From the NCBI GenBank assembly GCA_902779355.1, contig CACZBF010000005.1, positions 114,454 through 178,453 of the forward strand: 64,000 nt of DNA, in the 5' to 3' direction. Of this stretch, positions 1-7,967 are shown piece after piece. A program made the position numbers and the translations under genes. Each line of letters begins with the position of its first letter. Within the stretch, counting starts at the first letter, position 1. This DNA is from an uncultured Lachnospiraceae bacterium (GTDB taxonomy: Bacteria; Bacillota; Clostridia; Lachnospirales; Lachnospiraceae). Below the pieces are notes generated by a model. That model worked only from the letters and a program-made list of their open reading frames with translations. It made no database searches and was not told the origin of the DNA.

Positions 1-210
1 AATGCGTGGCGTAAGTATCGTTTTGATGTCCAGTTTTCAGGCAGTGATTATGAGCATGACTCTGGATGGCTCAATATGAAAGCAAAGCTGGAAGAAAACG
101 GCGTGGCAGTCGTCTTCTTCCCTTATACGGAGGGAACCAGCACGACAAAACGGAAAGACAGGTTGAAGAGTCAAAAGAATAAAGCGGAAAAAAAAGAGGG
201 GGAGAAATGA
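1..210 (+). CDS. TagD-like cytidylyltransferase/nucleotidyltransferase, 3' end only
   Basis: The open frame enters from the left edge and ends at TGA 208-210, giving 69 C-terminal residues. The segment with SGSDYEHDSGW followed by VVFFPYTEGTSTT matches the end of the glycerol-3-phosphate cytidylyltransferase-like family, where a GxD(W/Y) motif precedes a T-E-G-(I/T)-S-(T/S)-T motif that contacts the nucleotide. Enzymes of this family make CDP-alditols or similar activated donors. The tail after the motif is Lys-rich. The stop overlaps the ATG of the next gene (ATGA), so the two are translationally coupled at the left end of the glycan island. Substrate cannot be told because the N-terminal HxGH half lies outside the window. 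Confidence 0.75.
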   Translation, partial: NAWRKYRFDVQFSGSDYEHDSGWLNMKAKLEENGVAVVFFPYTEGTSTTKRKDRLKSQKNKAEKKEGEK

Positions 211-1478
211 GACTGGTTTGTGCGCCGGAAGGCACAATTATGGATGCAAGACGTCCGGGGCAAGGCATTGGGGATATTCTGAACGCCGGCTTTGCGGAAA
301 CGATCCTGGATGGTCTTCTCTGCTGTAAGGAGCGAGAATTCAAGGGGATGGACAAAGTCCGCAAGGATGCTGCAAGAGAAAAACGCCCCTATATTCCGGA
401 TGAGCCGGAGCGGATCGGAGAAGCCTTGAAACCGCTGATGGATGCTTGTCGGGAAAAGGGGCTGGCGATGTCAATTGCCCGCGCGCCCTATCTCCTGCGG
501 GATCGGAAATCGCCGGAATTGACGGAAATTTACAGGAATATCGCAGTGGAAGCGGTCGGGCTTGCGGTCTCGGCTAGGTGTGAGGCGGTGATCGTCAGGC
601 CGTTGTTTGCCGGTGTCCCTTTCGGAAAAGAATGGGAAATGAACAGGACGTTTTATTTGTCGCTTTTGCCGTTACTGCAGGAATCCGGCACAAAGATATT
701 GCTGGAAAACCAATGCAAGAACAGCGAAGGACATCTCATCCGCGGGATTTTATCGGATCCGTTGGAAGGCGTGGACTGGATCGACGCGTTGAACCAGGAA
801 GCGGGTGAGGAACGATTCGGCTTTTGCATGGATGCAGGTGTCTATAATCTATGCGGACAGGATATGTATGAGGCTGCAACGACGCTCGGGAACCGGGTGA
901 AGGCTGTGATCCTGCGGGACAATAACGGTCATGACGAAGACTCGTTATTACCCTTTACTTGTATTAGCGATTATGGTCAGCAGACAGAGTGGTTGGGGTT
1001 GATCCGTGGACTACGTGAGATCCAATTTGACGGCTATCTGATCATGGATGCGAAGATGACGCTGGATGCGGTCTCGCCGATCCTGCGGCCGACTTATATG
1101 AAACTGGTAAAGGAGACGGCAGACTATTTCAAATGGCAGATCGAGCTGGAGAGCCTGATGAAGAAGTACGAGCATGTCGTATTGTTCGGCGCGGGCAACA
1201 TGTGTCGAAATTATCTCATCAATTATGGGGACAAATATCCGCCGCTTTTCACTTGTGATAACAACAAAGACCGTTGGGGAGAGGAGTTCTTCGGGCTGAC
1301 GATCCATAACCCGGAGGATTTGAAAGATCTCCCGGAAGGAACAGGGATCTTTATCTGCAATGTCTATTATCGTGAAATAGAAGCGCAGCTTCGGGGGATG
1401 GGGATCACGAACGGGATTGAGTATTTTAATGATGAGTATCTGCCGGCGCTGAATATGCATCGTTTGAAGGGGCTGTAA
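207..1478 (+). CDS. Sugar-phosphate isomerase/epimerase-like TIM barrel fused to a Rossmann-like domain
   Basis: This is a 423-residue protein. Residues about 1-290 look like the AP-endonuclease-2/xylose-isomerase-type TIM barrel: an LLENQC strand, FCMDAGVYNLCG with a metal-binding Asp, and a late ILRDNNGHDED strand. Residues about 315-410 form a separate domain starting VVLFGAGNMCRNYL, a glycine-rich nucleotide-binding turn, with TCDNNKDRWG after it. Such Rossmann-like modules occur on many polysaccharide enzymes. The ATG overlaps the upstream stop and follows a GAGGGGGAGA ribosome site. The neighbour at 1523 has a related barrel without the C-terminal domain. A role in making or epimerising a nucleotide-sugar precursor is inferred; the reaction is unknown. 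Confidence 0.65.
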   Translation: MRLVCAPEGTIMDARRPGQGIGDILNAGFAETILDGLLCCKEREFKGMDKVRKDAAREKRPYIPDEPERIGEALKPLMDACREKGLAMSIARAPYLLRDRKSPELTEIYRNIAVEAVGLAVSARCEAVIVRPLFAGVPFGKEWEMNRTFYLSLLPLLQESGTKILLENQCKNSEGHLIRGILSDPLEGVDWIDALNQEAGEERFGFCMDAGVYNLCGQDMYEAATTLGNRVKAVILRDNNGHDEDSLLPFTCISDYGQQTEWLGLIRGLREIQFDGYLIMDAKMTLDAVSPILRPTYMKLVKETADYFKWQIELESLMKKYEHVVLFGAGNMCRNYLINYGDKYPPLFTCDNNKDRWGEEFFGLTIHNPEDLKDLPEGTGIFICNVYYREIEAQLRGMGITNGIEYFNDEYLPALNMHRLKGL

Positions 1479-1522
1479 GTAAATTAGAAAGCAAGTTGTT
1501 TGAAAAGATCGGAGAACAGGAT

Positions 1523-2464
1523 ATGTTAGAGATCGGAGTACAAACGCATAACGCGGTGTTTGACGAGAATCCGGAAGCGGGGTTTCGGATGATCAAAGAA
1601 GCGGGCTTCACCTGCTGTGATTTTTCGCTGAATATGTACTTAAAAAACACGGACCTTTATCTTCACCGGGTGAACGGTTTTTTTGACCCGCCCGTCAGTG
1701 AGATGGAAGCGTTTTTTGGCCCACACAAAGAGGCGGCAAAGAAAAACGGCATCCGGATCCATCAGATGCATATGCCTTATCCGAATTTCATTCCGGATGC
1801 AGCGCAGGAGATCAATGATTATCTGGTGAAGGAGATGGCGCCGAAGAGTCTGCAGATCTGCGATTTTTTTGATTGCAGATATATCGTGATCCATGGGTTG
1901 AAGGTCAAACAGTTCTATGGTTCGGAAGAAGCGGAATGGGCGAAGACGGAGGAATTCATAGAGACGATCGCACCGATGGCAAAGGAAATGGGGATTACGA
2001 TCTGTGCGGAAAATATCTATACGAGTGCGGGGAAGCATATTGTAGACGGACCCTGCTGCAACGCGCGAAAGATGGCAGAAAGGATCGATCGCGTCAACGA
2101 AAAATATCATGCGGAGGTGCTCGGCTTTTGCTTTGACACAGGACACGCGAACCTTGTGGGGATTGATTTTGAGAAGTTCCTCGGAATGCTCGGACAGCGC
2201 CTGAAAGTGCTTCATATTCACGACAATGATGGGATCGCGGATCTTCATCAGATGCCCTTTACTTTTACGAAAACAAGGGAAAATCATCCATCTACAGACT
2301 GGAACGGATTCCTTCGAGGTTTAAAGGCAGCAAAGTTTGATGGTGTACTAAGTTTTGAAACAGCACCGGTGCTGCAATCGTTTCCGCTGGAGCTCCGTCC
2401 GCAGGCACTGCATATGATCGCAGAGATCGGACATTACTTTGCAAAGAAGCTGGAAGAGGATTGA
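1523..2464 (+). CDS. Sugar-phosphate isomerase/epimerase-like TIM-barrel protein
   Basis: This is a 313-residue protein of the xylose isomerase-like TIM-barrel superfamily. Visible strand-end motifs are CAENIYTSAG (metal Glu), FCFDTGHANLVG (metal Asp, then His) and LHIHDNDG. These match the usual Glu/Asp/His metal ligands of the family. I chose ATG 1523 over the in-frame TTG at 1496 because CGGAGAACAGG lies just upstream of it. It is a stand-alone relative of the barrel in the preceding gene, 44 nt downstream, and lies 3 nt before a licD-type gene, so all three look co-transcribed. It probably interconverts a sugar or alditol phosphate used by the island; the exact substrate is unknown. Confidence 0.65.
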   Translation: MLEIGVQTHNAVFDENPEAGFRMIKEAGFTCCDFSLNMYLKNTDLYLHRVNGFFDPPVSEMEAFFGPHKEAAKKNGIRIHQMHMPYPNFIPDAAQEINDYLVKEMAPKSLQICDFFDCRYIVIHGLKVKQFYGSEEAEWAKTEEFIETIAPMAKEMGITICAENIYTSAGKHIVDGPCCNARKMAERIDRVNEKYHAEVLGFCFDTGHANLVGIDFEKFLGMLGQRLKVLHIHDNDGIADLHQMPFTFTKTRENHPSTDWNGFLRGLKAAKFDGVLSFETAPVLQSFPLELRPQALHMIAEIGHYFAKKLEED

Positions 2465-2467
2465 CCC

Positions 2468-3421
2468 ATGATCACATTTCCGGAAAGTTTTTTTCAAGAA
2501 GAAGAACGAGACGGCTTTTTGGTTCCCGCTATGATGAAACATGCATGGGCGGCAGAATTGAAACTGCTGGATCAACTGCGCATTTTTTTGGAAGCGCATC
2601 AACTTACTTATTTTGCAGAGGTCGGGACGTTACTTGGTGCGATCAGGCACGGCGGGTTTATTCCGTGGGATGATGATCTGGACATCGGTATGCCGAGAGA
2701 AGATTATATGAAACTGCAGTCGTTGGCAGGAGAACTCCCGAAACCGCTGCGCCTCAAAAGCTTTTATGTGCAGGACAATTTTGATCAGTTTCATGCAGTC
2801 GTATCCAATGCCAGAGAGACAAAACTGTCCTGGGATGAAAAGCGGATGGAGGAGTATTTCGGCTGTCCCTTCATTGTCGGGATTGATATCTTTCCTTTTG
2901 ATTACATTCCGGCGGATCCCAATATGAGAAAATTGCAGAGACTGCTTTATAATATGGCGCACGTCATGGCGTTTTCTTATGACGAAGTGTTTTCGGGTCA
3001 ACCGGATACGGCAAGGATCCAAAAGTACGAGAAGGATCTTCATACTGTGGAGGAGTATTGCCACATCAAGTTTGATTATGATGAACCGATCAAACCGCAG
3101 ATCTGGCGGCTGGCGGACAATCTTGCGATGCAGTGTCGGGAGGAAGAGGCAGCCTATTTTGACTATTATCCGCGGATGGTACTTGTGGAGGATGCGACGC
3201 CATATCTGAGGAAGAAGGAGTGGTATCAGAGTTACCGGGAAGCGCCGTTTGAAACAACGACGATCCGTGTTCCGAAGGACGCCGAGAAGGCTTTGGAGCG
3301 ATTTTACGGAGATTGGAAAACGCCTGTAAATGCGGTTACGGAACATGAGTATCCGTTCTATAAAAAACAGATTGAGTACTTTGAACTGGCGGGATATGGG
3401 GATAGATTGAAAAACCTTTGA
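2468..3421 (+). CDS. LicD family phosphotransferase
   Basis: This is a 317-residue LicD-family protein. The diagnostic block lies at residues 50-80: GTLLGAIRHGGFIPWDDDLDIG, containing the nucleotidyltransferase-fold Asp cluster (WDDDLDI), with a second half rich in aromatic residues. LicD proteins transfer phosphocholine or other phospho-substituents from CDP-activated donors onto surface glycans. The N-terminal stretch with FFQEEERDGFLVPAMMK is almost repeated in the second LicD at 7968-8894, so the two are paralogs with probably different acceptors. It is the last gene of the first plus-strand group; the next gene has its own promoter. Confidence 0.85.
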   Translation: MITFPESFFQEEERDGFLVPAMMKHAWAAELKLLDQLRIFLEAHQLTYFAEVGTLLGAIRHGGFIPWDDDLDIGMPREDYMKLQSLAGELPKPLRLKSFYVQDNFDQFHAVVSNARETKLSWDEKRMEEYFGCPFIVGIDIFPFDYIPADPNMRKLQRLLYNMAHVMAFSYDEVFSGQPDTARIQKYEKDLHTVEEYCHIKFDYDEPIKPQIWRLADNLAMQCREEEAAYFDYYPRMVLVEDATPYLRKKEWYQSYREAPFETTTIRVPKDAEKALERFYGDWKTPVNAVTEHEYPFYKKQIEYFELAGYGDRLKNL

Positions 3422-3445
3422 GACATAGGTAAGTGAGAAAAGGTA

Positions 3446-3474
3446 TTGCTATCATATGCGATCTGTGTTATACT
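3446..3474 (+). promoter_or_regulatory. Sigma-A type promoter for the coiled-coil gene
   Basis: TTGCTA (3446-3451), a 17-nt spacer and TATACT (3469-3474) lie just downstream of the LicD stop. Initiation near 3481 would give a leader of about 20 nt ahead of the GGGGG site and ATG 3502, which supports that start over the in-frame GTG at 3433. Confidence 0.6.
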
Positions 3475-3501
3475 ATCCCAAAAGTAACAGGGGGTGGATA
3501 T

Positions 3502-3843
3502 ATGCTAGATAAAAGAGATTTATCAGCGATCAAAGAGCTGATTGATGAGAGTTTGGATGCAAAATTGGACGCGAAATTAGCGGCCAACAATGATGAACTA
3601 GAAAGAAGATTGGACGCAAAGTGGGATGCGAAGCTGCATGAATCAGAGAATGCAATTCTTGAGGAGATGGATCGTGTCCGGGTAATACTGGAAGAAAAGA
3701 TCCAAAAAGTGGACGACAAGGTTGAGAGACTGGACGCTTATGTCAGGATTGCGAAGATAGATGGGGAAAATGCAAGACTTGCGATAGAAACCATAAAAGA
3801 TCATGAAAGACGGATCAGCAAATTGGAGAGTCAAATTGCATAG
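3502..3843 (+). CDS. Small coiled-coil protein of unknown function
   Basis: This is a 113-residue, highly charged protein with continuous heptad character and short internal repeats (LDAKLDAKL, LDAKWDAKL), followed by a longer helix ending in ERRISKLESQIA. It has no signal peptide, membrane segment or cysteine. The start at 3502 follows an AGGGGGTGG ribosome site. The repeat pattern is typical of small soluble coiled coils found singly in Clostridia and of tail or scaffold-like helices. It is probably cytoplasmic and oligomeric; no function can be assigned. It interrupts the glycan genes as a separately promoted unit together with the ribbon-helix-helix-like gene that follows. Confidence 0.6.
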   Translation: MLDKRDLSAIKELIDESLDAKLDAKLAANNDELERRLDAKWDAKLHESENAILEEMDRVRVILEEKIQKVDDKVERLDAYVRIAKIDGENARLAIETIKDHERRISKLESQIA

Positions 3844-3895
3844 CTTTTCGTGATCGAATGAGGGATATTGATTCGGTATTGATTGGAGAAAAGAT

Positions 3896-4153
3896 ATGCC
3901 GACAGTTTACAAAAAAGGCTATTCCGATGTAAAAGCAACGGAATACATTCATCAGCATTATGACCAGTTCAGCCTTCGTATGCCAAAAGGTGATCGCGAA
4001 CGCTACAAAGTTCTGGCGGAAGAAAAAGGAAAAAGCCTAAACCAGCTGATCATTGAGCTGTTGGATCATGAATACCAGATCGAATTGGCAAATAATCCGG
4101 CAGAACGGCTGAAAGCATATGCAAAGAGGATACATGAGATAGAGGATACATGA
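3896..4153 (+). CDS. Ribbon-helix-helix-like small DNA-binding protein
   Basis: This 85-residue protein fits an Arc/ParD-type ribbon-helix-helix core: a short strand QFSLRMPKGDRERYK, then a helix around VLAEEKGKSLNQLIIELLDHEY, the typical R-x-P-K-x-x-x-x-x-x-K arrangement and S-x-N-x-x-I second helix. An N-terminal extension (about 25 residues) and a short Arg-containing C-terminal tail are also present. No toxin-like partner gene is adjacent; the preceding gene encodes a coiled coil. It could autoregulate its own unit or be an orphan antitoxin-like protein. The start is ATG 3896 after GGAGAAAAGAT. Confidence 0.6.
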   Translation: MPTVYKKGYSDVKATEYIHQHYDQFSLRMPKGDRERYKVLAEEKGKSLNQLIIELLDHEYQIELANNPAERLKAYAKRIHEIEDT

Positions 4154-4157
4154 GATA

Positions 4158-4190
4158 TACAGGCCATGGCAAGTTTTGTCATGGCTTGTA
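4158..4190 (+). other. Intergenic hairpin after the ribbon-helix-helix gene
   Basis: TACAGGCCATGGCA pairs with TGTCATGGCTTGTA around a 5-nt AGTTT loop, with two G-U wobbles. It starts 4 nt after the stop codon but is not followed by a U-run, so it may be an mRNA 3'-end stabiliser or a weak terminator. Confidence 0.4.
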
Positions 4191-4227
4191 TTATGTATAA
4201 TTTGCACAAGAAATTTCAAGAAAACCC

Positions 4228-4256
4228 TTGTGTAAATAGAAAAAAAGACCGATAAT
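4228..4256 (+). promoter_or_regulatory. Promoter candidate for the 4293 gene
   Basis: TTGTGT (4228-4233), a 17-nt spacer and GATAAT (4251-4256) precede an AGGAGG ribosome site. The -10 region reads ACCGATAAT, close to the sigma-28 GCCGATAA element, but no TAAA lies at the right distance, so a vegetative reading is preferred. Confidence 0.45.
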
Positions 4257-4292
4257 AGTCTATATGAGTGTTTGCCTCAGGAGGATAAGGGT

Positions 4293-4667
4293 ATGTCAGA
4301 CAACAGACAAGAGCAGATTGAAGCGTTGCAGGCGATGCTGGAGTATAATCCAAGACTGCTGAATGCAATGAAATCAGTAACGGCAGAACTGTTAGAAGAT
4401 CGCCAACCGGATACAGACGAATACCTTTTGGCGGTGATCAAGGGGATGAATTGGGAAACCGAGATCCTGAACGGGACAAAGGAAGTCTTGGACGAGCAGG
4501 AGATCGCGCTAGACCGGAAGATGATCAATGATGTGTTTCTTGAATTCAACGATGCATATCAGAAAAAAGATGATATCACAATGGGCATTTTGTACCGGGA
4601 CAAAATCATACCGTTTTTTGAACTGTATGAACAGGCAGCCAGAAATGTGGTGGAAAGCAATCAATAA
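4293..4667 (+). CDS. Small helical protein of unknown function
   Basis: This 124-residue protein is acidic, almost wholly alpha-helical by composition, and has no cysteine, signal peptide or membrane segment. I chose ATG 4293 because CAGGAGG lies 9 nt upstream; an in-frame TTG at 4272 lacks a site. It is a one-gene unit: a promoter candidate lies upstream and a strong terminator directly follows. Its size and helix-only character resemble export chaperones of the FliS/FlgN kind, but I see no family motif, so this is only a possibility suggested by the motility-like context. Confidence 0.55.
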   Translation: MSDNRQEQIEALQAMLEYNPRLLNAMKSVTAELLEDRQPDTDEYLLAVIKGMNWETEILNGTKEVLDEQEIALDRKMINDVFLEFNDAYQKKDDITMGILYRDKIIPFFELYEQAARNVVESNQ

Positions 4668-4674
4668 AACAAAG

Positions 4675-4706
4675 AAGGCTGGAGATGATGGATCTCCAGC
4701 CTTTTT
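4675..4706 (+). terminator. Rho-independent terminator
   Basis: A perfect 12-bp stem (AAGGCTGGAGAT with ATCTCCAGCCTT) with loop GATGG is followed by a T-run. It starts 7 nt after the stop of the 124-residue gene. It means the following transferase gene needs its own promoter or readthrough. Confidence 0.9.
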
Positions 4707-4741
4707 CGGTAGATGGTGAAATTTGTGTTACGGAACGGTCA

Positions 4742-6304
4742 ATGAAGTTGAAAGAAAGTGCAGAAAGCTATATCAGAAAAGCAGCGCAGCTGGAAGAAAC
4801 CGGAGAGTATGCGGCGGCGCTGGCGATCAGCTCTGAAGGATATAAAGAATACCCGAATAATTATGAGTTGGCATTTATGATCGCAAATGAGCATTATGCG
4901 TGTGGAGAGCGGGAAGCGGCATATTTTTATTATCTTTTGGCAGCGATGCTGTGTGAAGAGAATCCGGAGGATCAGAAGATCATTCTGGATGCAGCAGTTT
5001 ATGCGCATCTTGCCAATCTGGACGGAGCATGCGCGCGAAAAGAACTGCAGCAGATCATCGAACAAAGACTGGATCTTCGGGAATACCAAAAAACGTTTCA
5101 GTTTGTGAATACCCTGACGTTCTCCGATGACCCGTTTCTCTTTCAGGAAGTGAATGATACCTGGATCCGCCATTATCAGATCATCCTCGAGATTACAGAA
5201 TGTGAAAAAAAACGTATGTCGGAGGGATTGACAGCGGATCATATGAGAGATCTTGAGCAGTTTGCAAAGGTATTGATCCTTTGTAAGTTTGCGATACGCC
5301 GGATCTGGTTTCGGATCGGAGAAGCAAACCGGATTGTTGGATTGTTGCGGGAATATGAGCTTTCTCCGGAATATATCGTCATCGTGACCAAGTGTTCCGT
5401 GGCGGAACAATATGTTGCCGCTGTATTGAAAAAGATATCGGAACTATTTGCAGACGCGGGGGAGTCGACAGCAGCCGATGTGATCTTTCAATATGCAGAG
5501 TGGTTTTCGCAAACGCATACGGATAGTAAAGCGCTTTCGGATTCCGGGAATGAAGTTGAGGCCGGGATGGTGGTTTACGAAATTGACGCTGAAAACCCAC
5601 CTGTCGCATTGAAGGATGCAGAGGATGGAAGGGAAGAGGTTGCTTTTATCCTCTGTGCATCTAAGAGGGAGTATGTGGAAGAACTCTTGTTGTACCTGCA
5701 GCACCAGCGGCTTGCGGATGGCATGCGCGGCAGTATTTGCATTGTCTGGAATTCGAAAAGCATGACGAGTGGGTATAATCTTGCGATGCGCCTATCCAAG
5801 GCGAAATACAAAATTTATCTCCATCAGGATACGTTTATTTTTGACAGAGAGTATGTCCGGAAACTGATAGAGGCCATGGAAGAAGACGATTATGATCTTC
5901 TGGGGCTTGCCGGATGCGACAAGACTCCTGCAGACGGGCGATGGGGCTATTCACCGCAGTTGGAGATCCACATGTGCCTGTATCAGGATATGGTGCTATA
6001 CATCATGAATTCTGTGACAGAGAGGAAGGAAGTCAGGACCATCGAAACGGCAATCGAGGATGGTGTACTTCTCGCAACCAGACGGGATGTGCCATGGAGA
6101 GAGGACCTTTTCCAATACTATCATTTCTATGATCTTTCTGAGTGCTTGGAATATCGAAAGCTTGGATATAAGGTCGGATTCTATAACAATGGGGAGGCGG
6201 GAGTCCTTCATGAGGTTTTTATTGCGAAAGGTACAAAGGAAAAGGAGTATCTGATCCGATATGACGAAGACCGCGAAACTTTTATCAGAGTATATACAAA
6301 ATGA
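4742..6304 (+). CDS. TPR-like helical repeat protein with C-terminal glycosyltransferase domain
   Basis: The protein has 520 residues. The N-terminal half has helix pairs with TPR character (for example KAAQLEETGEYAAALAIS, then EAAYFYYLLAAMLC). The C-terminal 220 residues resemble the StrF-type Glyco_tranf_2_5 domain: FILCASKREYVEELL, then a strand with YLHQDTFIF, the HQD motif standing where other GT-A enzymes have DxD. ATG 4742 is preferred since an earlier ATG (4685) lies inside the terminator stem. The 3' end overlaps the next gene by 44 nt. It probably adds a sugar within the island; the TPR part may hold the protein acceptor or a partner. Confidence 0.7.
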   Translation: MKLKESAESYIRKAAQLEETGEYAAALAISSEGYKEYPNNYELAFMIANEHYACGEREAAYFYYLLAAMLCEENPEDQKIILDAAVYAHLANLDGACARKELQQIIEQRLDLREYQKTFQFVNTLTFSDDPFLFQEVNDTWIRHYQIILEITECEKKRMSEGLTADHMRDLEQFAKVLILCKFAIRRIWFRIGEANRIVGLLREYELSPEYIVIVTKCSVAEQYVAAVLKKISELFADAGESTAADVIFQYAEWFSQTHTDSKALSDSGNEVEAGMVVYEIDAENPPVALKDAEDGREEVAFILCASKREYVEELLLYLQHQRLADGMRGSICIVWNSKSMTSGYNLAMRLSKAKYKIYLHQDTFIFDREYVRKLIEAMEEDDYDLLGLAGCDKTPADGRWGYSPQLEIHMCLYQDMVLYIMNSVTERKEVRTIETAIEDGVLLATRRDVPWREDLFQYYHFYDLSECLEYRKLGYKVGFYNNGEAGVLHEVFIAKGTKEKEYLIRYDEDRETFIRVYTK

Positions 6305-7964
6305 AGAATATGCAAAGGCGCATACCCTCCTTCTTCAGGCAACGGATGCGGAAAAGGATGATAGCTTTTATGCGCTTGCTGCAGATTTGATGTTACGCGA
6401 AGGGCTTGAGGTCCGTTTCTTTGAGGTATTGAGAGAAGGGCTGCAGAGAAACTTCCGGAATTATGAACTGTATGTGCTCCTCGGGGAGTATTACCTTTCT
6501 GAGGATACAGAGAAGGCGCTGACATGTTTCTCGCAGGCGTTGCTCTATTGCGAAGAGGAAGAGGATCGGAATACAATCCTCGGCATGAAACAAGACCTGA
6601 AGGAGAGAGCAGGCGTAGAGGAAAGGAAAACAGCGTTCATCATTCCGCTGATTGATACAGACTCTGCAGTGAAACTATGCGTGGATACCTTGTGCATTTC
6701 GATACCGGAGGATTCGCGAGAGATTATTGCAGTTGCGGGTGATGGCACATCGGAGGAAGCACTCCGGATCGTAAAGGAGGATGGGGCAGTTACCCTTGTG
6801 ACGACAGAGGGAAATGATTATGGACATCTTTGCAACGTGGGTGCGTCAGCAGCTCCTCCGGAGGCGGATCTTTTCTTTGTAGAGCCGGACACGATGCTCC
6901 TGCCGAACACATTCTTTTATCTGAGACTAGGAATGGAGGCTGAGACCGGTGGGATCTCCGGGATGTCCAACATCGCCTATGGGGGGCAGAGGCTGAAAGA
7001 AAAAGTGACATCTTATGAAGAGGCGACAAGGATTGGACAAGCGGTGAATCTCCCATCCTTGGATGCCGTGGAGGAGCGTTTCTGCCTCTGCGAATTTGCC
7101 CTTCTGATCACAAGAGGAGCATGGGAAGAGAGCGGCGGTTTTGATGAGACCCTCGGATCGGATTGCTACGAAGCCTTTGACCTTGGGCTTCGGTTGTTCA
7201 AAAGCGGATATAAATTGCAGGTATGTCACAACAGTTTTTGCGTGAGAACCGATACCAAGAGCTTTGAGCGAAGGGATGTAACAAAGTTCCGTGAGAAGTG
7301 GGGATTTAACGTTGTTTACTACATGAATGCGAGAGATGACCTTGTGGATCGCTTTACGTGCCGGAAGAATGCACAGATTCAAGTGCTCGAGATCGGTTGT
7401 GGGATGGGTGTCACGTTGCAGCATATCCTCCATCGTTTTCCGCACGCACAGGTGCATGGGATCGAGTTGTGTGAGGAAGTGACGGGATTTGGGAAATTGC
7501 AGGAGACGATCCGTCAAGGCAATATCGAAGAGATGGCGCTTGATTATGAGGAGGACAGCTTGGACTATATCCTGTTTGGGGATGTGCTGGAGCATCTCAG
7601 GGATCCACATGCGGTACTCAAAAAGCTCCGGCCGTTCCTGAAGGAGAGCGGAGAGATCCTTGCAAGCATCCCGAATCTGATGCATATTTCCGTGCTGTCG
7701 GAGCTCATCCGTGGCAATTTTACTTATCAGGATGAAGGACTCCTTGATCGCACACATATCCACTTTTTTACCAAAAATGAAATTGAGAGGATGTTTGATT
7801 CCTGCGGATTTGAGACGATGGAATATATTTCGATCCGCGTTCCGGAAAAGACACCGGAAGAGACCGATACCTTACGGAAATTGACGGAGATCAACGGCGC
7901 TGCCGATGAGAAAGAATTTCGTGCATTCCAGTATCTCGTCCGTGCGAAAAAGAAAGGATGCTGA
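6261..7964 (+). CDS. Three-domain protein: TPR, GT2-like and SAM methyltransferase
   Basis: This 567-residue protein has three parts. Residues 1-110 are helical repeats with TPR spacing (YVLLGEYYLSEDTEKALTCFSQAL). Residues about 115-345 are a GT2-like region starting TAFIIPLIDTDSAVKLC and ending near FDETLGSDCYEAFDLGLRL, a typical GT2 acceptor region. Residues about 370-560 are a class I methyltransferase with VLEIGCGMGVTLQ (SAM site) and LDYILFGDVLEHLRDP (post II Asp and His). Combining transfer and methylation in one chain suggests it adds a sugar and then O- or N-methylates the growing glycan. The long 44-nt overlap with the upstream gene suggests coupled translation. Confidence 0.75.
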   Translation: MTKTAKLLSEYIQNEEYAKAHTLLLQATDAEKDDSFYALAADLMLREGLEVRFFEVLREGLQRNFRNYELYVLLGEYYLSEDTEKALTCFSQALLYCEEEEDRNTILGMKQDLKERAGVEERKTAFIIPLIDTDSAVKLCVDTLCISIPEDSREIIAVAGDGTSEEALRIVKEDGAVTLVTTEGNDYGHLCNVGASAAPPEADLFFVEPDTMLLPNTFFYLRLGMEAETGGISGMSNIAYGGQRLKEKVTSYEEATRIGQAVNLPSLDAVEERFCLCEFALLITRGAWEESGGFDETLGSDCYEAFDLGLRLFKSGYKLQVCHNSFCVRTDTKSFERRDVTKFREKWGFNVVYYMNARDDLVDRFTCRKNAQIQVLEIGCGMGVTLQHILHRFPHAQVHGIELCEEVTGFGKLQETIRQGNIEEMALDYEEDSLDYILFGDVLEHLRDPHAVLKKLRPFLKESGEILASIPNLMHISVLSELIRGNFTYQDEGLLDRTHIHFFTKNEIERMFDSCGFETMEYISIRVPEKTPEETDTLRKLTEINGAADEKEFRAFQYLVRAKKKGC

Positions 7965-7967
7965 TCT

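Noticed and set aside
3433..3501. Upstream extension of the coiled-coil gene from GTG 3433
   Set aside because: A good promoter lies inside this extension, so it cannot be translated from that message; ATG 3502 has the ribosome site.
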